Below are positions 1 to 5,533 of a stretch of 7,590 nt of DNA, in pieces. The notes below the pieces were generated by a model that was given only the letters and a program-made list of their open reading frames with translations, was not told where the DNA came from and did no database searches. The position numbers and the translations under genes were made by a program. This DNA comes from an uncultured Bacteroides sp. (GTDB lineage Bacteria > Bacteroidota > Bacteroidia > Bacteroidales > Bacteroidaceae), in contig NZ_URFY01000090.1 in NCBI RefSeq assembly GCF_900547205.1, positions 1-7,590 on the forward strand, read 5' to 3'. Numbering within the stretch: position 1 is the stretch's first letter; every line of letters starts with the position of its first letter.

Positions 1-7
1 AATTCAA

Positions 8-114
8 GTGTGTAAGATAAAGGTATCTTACACACATCTTACACACTATCTTGCATGTATTTAATGTATTATATATCAATAAGATATATGTGATTGGGTG
101 TAGGGTGCAAGATA
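8..114. repeat. TATCTTACACAC repeat cluster with inverted copies
   Basis: Five copies of a unit close to TATCTTACACAC occur in the first 114 bases. A perfect 12-bp inverted repeat is formed by 8-19 and 24-35 around the loop AAGG. It is followed head to tail by a direct copy at 36-46 and a shorter variant, TATCTTGCA, at 47-55. The reverse complement of that variant (TGCAAGATA) lies at 106-114, so 47-55 and 106-114 pair as the outer arms of an AT-rich palindromic block. The cluster may continue left of the window. It could be a protein-binding array, the remains of a mobile-element end, or the 3' hairpin of an upstream gene. The sequence does not decide between these. Confidence 0.6.
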
Positions 115-168
115 AATATATGTTTTTCAACTTTATAGAAAAATAAGTTTACCCTTATTCCGAGCGAG

Positions 169-201
169 TTTAATTCATTTCCGTGCTAAAAATGAATTAA
201 A
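169..201. repeat. Perfect 12-bp inverted repeat
   Basis: TTTAATTCATTT at 169-180 is matched exactly by AAATGAATTAAA at 190-201, with a 9-base spacer. It has no clear T tract after it on the + strand and is very AT-rich, so it is a weak terminator candidate. A dimeric regulator site is equally possible. Confidence 0.5.
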
Positions 202-219
202 GTTTTGGTACGATTGCCC

Positions 220-227
220 TAATTTTG
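220..227 (+). promoter_or_regulatory. Possible Bacteroides -7 element
   Basis: TAATTTTG matches TAnnTTTG exactly. No good -33 TTTG is found 19-21 bases upstream. In AT-rich DNA this match can arise by chance. It is listed because a transcript starting near 235 would run through the structured region at 306-523. Confidence 0.2.
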
Positions 228-295
228 AATGTTATACAGATAAAGATATGAAAGAAAAATATCTTAGTGTTATTATACTTTCCCGAAAAGCAATT

Positions 296-303
296 TATAT
301 TTG
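296..303 (+). promoter_or_regulatory. Possible Bacteroides -7 element before structured region
   Basis: TATATTTG matches TAnnTTTG exactly. The expected start point, about 7 bases downstream, is near 310, the foot of the hairpin at 306-338. A transcript from here would start with that hairpin and end at the T tract at 517-528, about 215 nucleotides. The -33 region is poor, so this is a weak call on its own. Confidence 0.25.
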
Positions 304-305
304 CA

Positions 306-338
306 GCGAGGATTAGGCCATTGACAGCCAATCCTTGC
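306..338. repeat. GC-richer hairpin (GGATT-GGC / GCC-AATCC)
   Basis: The arms AGGATT-A-GGC (309-318) and GCC-AATCCT (327-335) pair with one bulged A (315) around an 8-base loop. The stem extends outward through a G-T opposition (308/336) and GC/GC (306-307/337-338). The G-T opposition is a wobble pair only in + strand RNA. It is more GC-rich than its surroundings, and no T tract follows it. I read it as a structural RNA hairpin or binding site, not a terminator. Confidence 0.45.
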
Positions 339-358
339 ATAAAAGAGTATTTAATTTA

Positions 359-494
359 TCTAGATTGAAAAGTCGCATTTTCTTACTGGATGATAGATAA
401 GTGCTCGTGCCGAGCTTATATTCTTTTAATATATAAGTTCTGGTGCGGGTATACTGTATTTTCATCCAAAGGTATTGCGACTCCTCAATCTAGA
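359..494. ncRNA. Candidate structured RNA or MITE-like inverted-repeat element
   Basis: A 19-base left arm (359-377, starting TCTAGATTGA, ending AGTCGCA) matches the reverse complement of 476-494 at 17 of 19 positions. The two differences (369-370 against 483-484) sit in the middle, giving 10 bp, a 2x2 internal loop, then 7 bp. After an asymmetric internal loop a second stem follows, TGGATGA (387-393) with TCATCCA (462-468). Inside are two further hairpin options: GCTCG-tgc-CGAGC (403-415) and CTTATAT/ATATAAG (415-421/431-437). Nested stems like this suit a structured RNA. The 19-bp terminal arms around 98 bases also suit a small MITE-like element, though I see no clear target-site duplication. 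I do not recognise a known RNA family. Confidence 0.4.
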
Positions 495-528
495 AATTAT
501 ATGTATAACTCGCACCTTTTTTTATTTT
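442..528 (+). terminator. Possible intrinsic terminator competing with upstream stem
   Basis: GGTGCGGGTATAC (442-454) pairs with GTATAACTCGCACC (503-516) through 12 Watson-Crick pairs, one G-T wobble (448/510) and one bulged A (507). Seven Ts (517-523), an A and four more Ts follow at once. A GC-rich stem running into a T tract is the layout of an intrinsic terminator. The loop is long (48 bases) and contains the right arm of the 359-494 stem. The two stems are therefore interleaved and cannot both form as simple nested helices, as in an attenuator. A protein-binding site or chance are the alternatives. Confidence 0.35.
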
Positions 529-700
529 ATATAATCCAGTTGCGACGCATACATAAAAAACAAATGATTATGGAAAAGCAATGGATTGGAATCGAAGAAG
601 CCTCCGAAAATAATTCTTATCTTTATAAGAATAGAGAGAATCGTTTTATTTTCCAAGCATACTGTCAAAATGCACATCCTTTCAATCAAAAAGCGTAAGG

Positions 701-728
701 GGTGCGAGTTGGGAATCGCCTATCTTTG
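701..728 (+). promoter_or_regulatory. Probable rha operon promoter with overlapping operator-like motif
   Basis: TATCTTTG (721-728) is an exact TAnnTTTG -7 element 43 bases before the kinase ATG, predicting a start near 735. No -33 TTTG lies at the expected spacing. In its place is GGTGCGAGTT (701-710), identical to the reverse complement of 507-516 and close to GGTGCGGGTA at 442-451. A poor -33 box overlapped by a repeated motif is what an AraC-type activator-dependent promoter would look like. That the motif binds RhaR is inference. Confidence 0.5.
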
Positions 729-771
729 CCATGTAGGTAAACAGATACCTTAAATAGATAGACGAAATACC

Positions 772-2238
772 ATGAAACAGAACTTTTTTGCAATCGACTT
801 GGGCGCAACGAGCGGCCGAACCATCCTAGGCTCTTTCATCGAAGGCGGATTGAATTTGGAAGAAATCAACCGTTTCCCCAACCACTTGATTGAAGTGGGT
901 GGGCATTTCTACTGGGACATTTACGCACTATATCGGCACATCATCGACGGATTGAAGCAGGTGGCACACCGTGGCGAATCCATCGCTTCCATTGGCATCG
1001 ATACGTGGGGAGTGGACTTTGTGTGTGTAGGCAAAGACGGAAACCTGCTCCGCCAACCTTATTCTTATCGCGACCCGCATACAGTAGGAGCACCGGAAGC
1101 ACTGTTTGCCCGCATCTCCCGCAGCGAGGTCTACGCCAAGACGGGCATTCAAATAATGAACTTTAATTCTCTTTTCCAACTGGATACGTTGCGTCGCCAT
1201 CGCGACAGCGCACTCGAAGCTGCAGATAAAATTCTCTTCATGCCCGATGCACTGAGCTATATGCTCACCGGCGAAATGGTGACGGAATACACCATTGCCT
1301 CCACAGCACAATTGGTGAACGCGCATACACAGCGCTTGGATGCGCAACTGCTGAAAGCCGTGGGACTGACGGAAAAGAACTTCGGACGCTTTGTATTCCC
1401 GGGCGAAAAGGTGGGCGTGCTGACGGAAGAAGTACAGAAAATAACCGGACTGGGTGCCATCCCCGTGATTGCAGTTGCCGGACACGATACCGGTTCGGCT
1501 GTTGCCGCGGTCCCGGCGCTCGACCGCAATTTTGCTTATCTGAGCAGCGGCACGTGGTCGCTGATGGGGGTGGAAACCGACGCACCGGTGATTAATGCTG
1601 AAACGGAATCGTTGAACTTCACCAACGAAGGTGGCGTGGAAGGTACTATCCGCCTGCTGAAGAATATTTGTGGAATGTGGCTGCTGGAACGTTGCCGCCT
1701 AAACTGGGGAGAAGCAAGTTATCCGGAACTAATCAGCGATGCAGACGCTTGCGAGCCTTTCCGCAGCTTGATTAATCCGGATGATGACTGCTTCGCAAAT
1801 CCTACGGATATGGAACAAGCGATTGTCGACTACTGCCGGGCTACGGGCCAACCAGTTCCCGAACAACGCGGGCAAGTGGTTCGCTGCATCTTCGAGAGTC
1901 TGGCTTTGCGTTATCGTCAGGTATTGGAAAATCTACGATCACTTTCTCCCCGGCCTATCAACACCTTGCACGTGATTGGCGGCGGTAGCCGTAACGATTT
2001 GCTGAATCAGTTTACTGCCAATGCTATCGGCATCCCCGTAGTGGCAGGACCTTCCGAAGCAACTGCCATCGGCAATGTGATGATTCAGGCAATGGCGGCG
2101 GGCGAAACGACAGATGTGGCCGGAATGCGGCAGTTGATAAATCGCTCCATCCCGCTGAAAACCTATCAACCACAAGATACGGAGGACTGGGATGCGGCTT
2201 ATTCTAAAATATTAACTATAAACATAAGAATATCATGA
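772..2238 (+). CDS. rhaB: Rhamnulokinase (FGGY family)
   Basis: Phosphorylates L-rhamnulose with ATP to L-rhamnulose-1-phosphate in the cytoplasm. The 488 residues match E. coli RhaB (about 489) along the whole length. Visible landmarks are the N-terminal phosphate-binding strand FAIDLGATSGR (6-16), GIDTWGVDF (75-83), the GHDT motif (237-240) with the likely catalytic base Asp239, LSSGTWSLMG (257-266), and the C-terminal ATP-binding HVIGGGSRNDLLNQ (400-413) and AGPSEATAIGN (425-435). The start at 772 places the FGGY opening motif at residue 6, as in homologues. There is no Shine-Dalgarno sequence, which is usual in Bacteroides. It is the first gene of the operon and overlaps the isomerase by four bases (ATGA), so the two are probably translationally coupled. 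It is called rhaK in Bacteroides work. Confidence 0.97.
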   Translation: MKQNFFAIDLGATSGRTILGSFIEGGLNLEEINRFPNHLIEVGGHFYWDIYALYRHIIDGLKQVAHRGESIASIGIDTWGVDFVCVGKDGNLLRQPYSYRDPHTVGAPEALFARISRSEVYAKTGIQIMNFNSLFQLDTLRRHRDSALEAADKILFMPDALSYMLTGEMVTEYTIASTAQLVNAHTQRLDAQLLKAVGLTEKNFGRFVFPGEKVGVLTEEVQKITGLGAIPVIAVAGHDTGSAVAAVPALDRNFAYLSSGTWSLMGVETDAPVINAETESLNFTNEGGVEGTIRLLKNICGMWLLERCRLNWGEASYPELISDADACEPFRSLINPDDDCFANPTDMEQAIVDYCRATGQPVPEQRGQVVRCIFESLALRYRQVLENLRSLSPRPINTLHVIGGGSRNDLLNQFTANAIGIPVVAGPSEATAIGNVMIQAMAAGETTDVAGMRQLINRSIPLKTYQPQDTEDWDAAYSKILTINIRIS

Positions 2239-3491
2239 AAAAAGAAGAACTGATTCAGAAAGCGTATGAAATTGCTGTGGAACGTTATGCAGCAGTAGGG
2301 GTAGATACGGAAAAGGTGTTGAAAACCATGCAGGACTTTCACCTGTCGCTCCACTGCTGGCAAGCAGACGATGTGGCAGGATTCGAAGTACAAGCAGGCT
2401 CACTGACCGGAGGTATCCAGGCAACGGGCAACTATCCCGGCAAAGCCCGCAATCTTGAAGAACTACGCGCCGATATCCTGAAAGCCGCTTCCTACATCCC
2501 CGGCACGCACCGCCTGAACCTGCACGAAATCTACGGAGACTTCCAAGGTAAAGTGGTGGACCGCGACGAAGTGGAACCCGAACATTTCAAAAGCTGGATA
2601 GAATGGGGTAAAGAGCACAACATGAAACTGGATTTCAACTCCACCTCTTTCTCACATCCCAAATCGGGCGACCTGTCGCTCTCCAATCCCGACGAAGGCA
2701 TCCGTCAGTTCTGGATTGAACATACGAAACGCTGCCGCGCTGTAGCGGAAGAAATGGGTAAAGCACAAGGCGACCCTTGTATCATGAACCTCTGGGTGCA
2801 CGACGGCAGCAAAGATATCACGGTAAATCGCATGAAATATCGCACGCTGTTGAAAGACTCTCTGGACCAGATATTCGCTACTGAATATAAGAATATGAAA
2901 GACTGCATCGAATCCAAAGTATTCGGCATCGGTCTGGAAAGCTATACGGTGGGTTCCAATGACTTCTACATCGGTTATAGCGCTTCGCGCAATAAGATGA
3001 TTACACTGGACACAGGACATTTCCATCCCACTGAAAGTGTTGCCGACAAGGTTTCTTCACTTCTGCTGTATGTTCCCGAACTGATGCTTCACGTAAGCCG
3101 CCCCGTTCGTTGGGATTCAGACCACGTGACTATCATGGACGACCCAACGATGGAACTGTTCCACGAAATCGTTCGTTGCGATGCTTTGGATCGTGTACAT
3201 TATGGTCTTGACTATTTCGATGCTTCCATCAACCGTATTGGAGCATACGTGATAGGTAGCCGTGCCGCACAGAAATGTATGACCCGCGCTTTGCTCGAAC
3301 CGCTTGCCAAACTCCGCGAATACGAAGCAAACGGACAAGGATTCCAGCGTCTGGCTCTGCTCGAAGAAGAAAAAGCGCTGCCTTGGAATGCTGTATGGGA
3401 TATGTTCTGCTTGAGAAACAACGTTCCGGTAGGCGAAGATTTCATCGCAGAAATTGAAAAATACGAGGCCGAAGTAACTTCTAAGCGATAA
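2235..3491 (+). CDS. rhaA: L-rhamnose isomerase
   Basis: Converts L-rhamnose to L-rhamnulose, the first step of the pathway; it is cytoplasmic and metal-dependent (Mn2+/Zn2+). The 418 residues compare with 419 in E. coli RhaA, with long identical stretches such as SLTGGIQATGNYPGKAR (56-72). By alignment with E. coli, the structural-metal ligands are Glu226 (ESK), Asp259 (LDTGH), His286 (LLHVSRP) and Asp326 (GLDYFDA), and the catalytic-metal ligands are His262, Asp294 and Asp296 (VRWDSDH). All are present, so the enzyme should be active. The ATG overlaps the kinase stop codon, and the symporter starts three bases after its TAA. The Bacteroides symbol is rhaI. It is unrelated in fold use to the fucose isomerase FucI, which it does not resemble. 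Confidence 0.97.
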   Translation: MKKEELIQKAYEIAVERYAAVGVDTEKVLKTMQDFHLSLHCWQADDVAGFEVQAGSLTGGIQATGNYPGKARNLEELRADILKAASYIPGTHRLNLHEIYGDFQGKVVDRDEVEPEHFKSWIEWGKEHNMKLDFNSTSFSHPKSGDLSLSNPDEGIRQFWIEHTKRCRAVAEEMGKAQGDPCIMNLWVHDGSKDITVNRMKYRTLLKDSLDQIFATEYKNMKDCIESKVFGIGLESYTVGSNDFYIGYSASRNKMITLDTGHFHPTESVADKVSSLLLYVPELMLHVSRPVRWDSDHVTIMDDPTMELFHEIVRCDALDRVHYGLDYFDASINRIGAYVIGSRAAQKCMTRALLEPLAKLREYEANGQGFQRLALLEEEKALPWNAVWDMFCLRNNVPVGEDFIAEIEKYEAEVTSKR

Positions 3492-3494
3492 GTT

Positions 3495-4514
3495 ATGGAG
3501 ATTCTAATCGGCTTGTTGATTATAGCCATCGGTAGCTTTTGCCAGTCCAGCTCTTATGTACCTATTAAGAAGGTGAAGGAGTGGAGCTGGGAAAGCTTCT
3601 GGTTAGTGCAAGGAGTATTCGCATGGTTGGTGTTCCCGTTATTGGGTTCGCTGCTGGGCGTTCCCCAAGGCGAAAGCCTGTTCCACTTATGGGGAGCGGG
3701 CGGTGCCGGAATGAGTATTTTCTACGGTGTGTTGTGGGGAGTAGGAGGGTTGACCTTCGGGCTTTCCATGCGTTACCTAGGCGTTGCACTCGGGCAGAGC
3801 ATCTCACTGGGCACTTGTGCCGGATTCGGAACGCTTCTTCCCGCCCTCTTCAGCGGAACAAACCTGTTTGAGGGTAACGGACTGATTCTCCTACTGGGTG
3901 TTTGCATCACGCTGTCCGGTATCACCATTATCGGTTACGCCGGAAGCCTGCGTGCACAAAACATGAGTGAAGAAGAAAAACGTGCTGCCGTGAAAGACTT
4001 CGCCTTGACCAAAGGCCTGCTTGTAGCACTGCTGGCAGGTGTGATGAGTGCCTGTTTTGCCTTAGGGCTGGATGCAGGAACCCCTATCAAAGAAGCTGCC
4101 TTGGCAGGTGGTGTGGAAGGACTTTATGCAGGATTGCCCGTCATCTTCCTCGTGACGTTCGGAGGATTCCTGACCAACGCAGCATACTGCCTGCAACAGA
4201 ACGTAGTTAATAAATCTATGGGCGACTACGCCAAAGGCAAAGTATGGGGTAACAACCTCGTATTCTGCGCATTGGCGGGCGTACTGTGGTATATGCAATT
4301 CTTCGGACTGGAAATGGGGAAGAGTTTCCTTACCAAAAGCCCTGTGTTGCTGGCTTTCTCCTGGTGCATCCTGATGGCACTCAATGTTACTTTTAGTAAT
4401 GTCTGGGGAATTATCCTGAAAGAATGGAAGGGAGTATCCACCAAGACTATCACTGTACTGATCTGCGGGTTGGTGGTGCTGATATTCTCGCTGGTGTTCC
4501 CGAATTTATTTTAA
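3495..4514 (+). CDS. rhaT: L-rhamnose/H+ symporter RhaT
   Basis: Inner-membrane permease importing L-rhamnose with protons. The 339 residues compare with 344 in E. coli RhaT. I count ten hydrophobic segments, at roughly 2-20, 36-55, 74-92, 98-119, 129-149, 173-192, 212-232, 253-271, 284-306 and 317-336, matching the ten-helix drug/metabolite-transporter-like topology of the family. Conserved stretches shared with E. coli include PIKKVKEWSWE (23-33), MRYLGVALG (92-100), LWYMQFF (264-270) and LKEWKG (308-313). The charged loop at 151-172 separates two five-helix halves. The start lies three bases after the isomerase stop, so it depends on the upstream transcript. A dispersed palindromic repeat begins three bases after its stop codon, which could protect or limit the 3' end of the kinase-isomerase-permease message. 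The Bacteroides symbol is rhaP. Confidence 0.95.
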   Translation: MEILIGLLIIAIGSFCQSSSYVPIKKVKEWSWESFWLVQGVFAWLVFPLLGSLLGVPQGESLFHLWGAGGAGMSIFYGVLWGVGGLTFGLSMRYLGVALGQSISLGTCAGFGTLLPALFSGTNLFEGNGLILLLGVCITLSGITIIGYAGSLRAQNMSEEEKRAAVKDFALTKGLLVALLAGVMSACFALGLDAGTPIKEAALAGGVEGLYAGLPVIFLVTFGGFLTNAAYCLQQNVVNKSMGDYAKGKVWGNNLVFCALAGVLWYMQFFGLEMGKSFLTKSPVLLAFSWCILMALNVTFSNVWGIILKEWKGVSTKTITVLICGLVVLIFSLVFPNLF

Positions 4515-4517
4515 TAT

Positions 4518-4604
4518 TTCACCACAGATTACACGGATTACACAGATTATTAAAGAAAAACTATTAAGCTATTATCTGTGTTAATCTGTGTAATCTGTGG
4601 TGAA
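4518..4604. repeat. Dispersed CACAGATTA palindrome, copy 1
   Basis: The left arm (4518-4547) and right arm (4574-4604) form a stem of about 30 pairs with an AT-rich loop. It has 17 perfect pairs from the base, one G-T opposition (G4535/T4587, a wobble in + strand RNA), five more pairs, one bulged T (4581) and seven more pairs. Each arm is built of tandem 9-base units: CACAGATTA (4523), CACGGATTA (4532) and CACAGATTA (4541), mirrored by TAATCTGTG units on the right. It fills the gap between rhaT and rhaD. A second copy lies at 6701-6794. This is a REP/MITE-like intergenic family, similar to repeats I recall from other bacterial genomes. No target duplication is evident. Confidence 0.85.
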
Positions 4605-4622
4605 CCCAAAAACATAACGAAA

Positions 4623-5435
4623 ATGAAATCAATCTTAGAAAACCGTCCGGCACTAGCCAAAGAAGTAAACAAGGTGGCAGAAGTTGCCGGATACCTGTGG
4701 CAAAAAGGGTGGGCTGAACGTAATGGTGGTAATATCACCGTTAATATCACCGAGTTTGTAGACGATGAAATCCGTCAGATGGAACCGATTAGCGAAGTAA
4801 GAGCTATCGGTGTCACATTGCCTTATCTGAAAGGATGCTACTTCTATTGCAAAGGAACGAACAAGCGTATGCGCGACTTGGCTCGCTGGCCGATGGAAAA
4901 TGGTTCGGTAATCCGTATTCTGGACGATTGTGCCAGCTACGTAATTATTGCCGACCAACCGGTGGCTCCCACTTCGGAACTGCCTTCCCACCTGAGCGTG
5001 CACAATGACCTGTTGAGTAAAAACTCTCCTTATAAAGCATCCGTGCATACTCATCCTATCGAACTTATTGCTATGACGCACTGTCAGAAATTCTTGGAAA
5101 AAGACGTAGCAACAACCAATCTGTTGTGGAGCATGATTCCTGAGACGAAGGCATTCTGTCCTAGAGGACTGGGTATCATTCCTTATAAACTGCCAAGCTC
5201 GGTAGAACTGGCTGAGGCTACCATCAAGGAATTGCAGGATTATGATGTCGTGATGTGGGAAAAGCATGGCGTATTCGCTGTAGATTGTGACGTAATGCAG
5301 GCATTCGACCAGATTGATGTGTTGAATAAATCTGCCTTAATCTATATTGCAGCCAAGAATATGGGCTTCGAACCGGATGGCATGAGTCAGGAACAGATGA
5401 AGGAAATGTCCGTAGCCTTCAATCTTCCTAAATAA
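4623..5435 (+). CDS. rhaD: Rhamnulose-1-phosphate aldolase (class II, zinc)
   Basis: Cleaves L-rhamnulose-1-phosphate to dihydroxyacetone phosphate and L-lactaldehyde in the cytoplasm. With the ATG at 4623 it has 270 residues (E. coli RhaD 274). The phosphate-binding GWAERNGGNIT (29-39), the catalytic-acid segment PTSELPSHLSVH (116-127, likely Glu119) and the zinc ligands of the HTHP motif (His142 and His144) plus His215 in EKHGVF are all present. The reading frame stays open upstream to a GTG at 4578, but those extra 15 codons lie inside the palindromic repeat and before the family's normal N-terminus, so I reject them. It lies 108 bases after rhaT with the repeat between, so it may be expressed at a level different from the first three genes. 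The Bacteroides literature calls it rhaA, which invites confusion with the isomerase. Confidence 0.95.
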   Translation: MKSILENRPALAKEVNKVAEVAGYLWQKGWAERNGGNITVNITEFVDDEIRQMEPISEVRAIGVTLPYLKGCYFYCKGTNKRMRDLARWPMENGSVIRILDDCASYVIIADQPVAPTSELPSHLSVHNDLLSKNSPYKASVHTHPIELIAMTHCQKFLEKDVATTNLLWSMIPETKAFCPRGLGIIPYKLPSSVELAEATIKELQDYDVVMWEKHGVFAVDCDVMQAFDQIDVLNKSALIYIAAKNMGFEPDGMSQEQMKEMSVAFNLPK

Positions 5436-5438
5436 TCC

Positions 5439-5469
5439 TTGTATTAATCAGTGAATTTATCTACTTTAG
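5439..5469 (+). promoter_or_regulatory. Possible internal promoter before fucO
   Basis: TTG (5439-5441) and TACTTTAG (5462-5469, one mismatch to TAnnTTTG) are 20 bases apart, close to Bacteroides promoter spacing. The start point would fall near 5476, inside the left arm of the hairpin at 5471-5507. A transcript from here would then lack the full hairpin, while read-through from rhaD would carry it. This is a weak match and could be chance. Confidence 0.22.
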
Positions 5470-5470
5470 C

Positions 5471-5507
5471 AACCGCAATATTTTCCACGATGGAAGATGT
5501 TGCGGTT
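5471..5507 (+). repeat. 17-bp intra-operon hairpin between rhaD and fucO
   Basis: The left arm (5471-5487, AACCGCAATATTTTCCA) and right arm (5491-5507, ending TTGCGGTT) pair over 17 positions with a CGA loop. The only two non-Watson-Crick positions (5479 and 5482) oppose T to G, which stays paired as G-U in RNA of the + strand only. No T tract follows, so it is not a typical intrinsic terminator. An RNA processing site, mRNA stabiliser or partial attenuator is more likely. It is unrelated in sequence to the CACAGATTA palindromes. Confidence 0.75.
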
Positions 5508-5533
5508 AACCCTTTAAACAATATAGCACAACC

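Larger units (their letters stand above)
1..771. other. Long non-coding region upstream of the rha operon
   Basis: About 770 bases with no protein gene I can support. The region is AT-rich. It holds an edge repeat cluster (8-114), a 12-bp palindrome (169-201), a hairpin at 306-338, a 136-base imperfect inverted-repeat structure (359-494), a possible terminator (442-528) and the promoter-like element of the operon (721-728). Smaller inverted repeats are at 71-89 (7-bp arms), 142-159 (6-bp arms, AATAAG/CTTATT), 243-265 (AAGATAT/ATATCTT) and 613-632 (8-bp arms ATTCTTAT/ATAAGAAT with a cttt loop). In DNA this AT-rich, short palindromes are partly expected by chance. The 12-bp, 17/19-bp and GC-rich ones are not easily explained that way. 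Confidence 0.7.

Noticed and set aside
8..114. CRISPR array at the left edge
   Set aside because: The units are only 9-12 bases, adjacent or in mixed orientation, and lack regular 30-40-base spacers. No cas genes are present.
390..698. 102-codon + strand reading frame in the upstream region
   Set aside because: It overlaps the inverted-repeat structure and the T tract. Its product has no recognisable motif and an amino-acid mix typical of AT-rich non-coding DNA, and I see no promoter or ribosome-binding context tied to its ATG.
928..1485. 185-codon minus-strand frame antisense to rhaB
   Set aside because: It is a shadow frame within the kinase gene; its composition follows the complement of kinase codons and no motif is visible.
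4653..5267. 204-codon minus-strand frame antisense to rhaD
   Set aside because: It is a shadow of a strongly conserved aldolase on the other strand, with no recognisable domain or own promoter.
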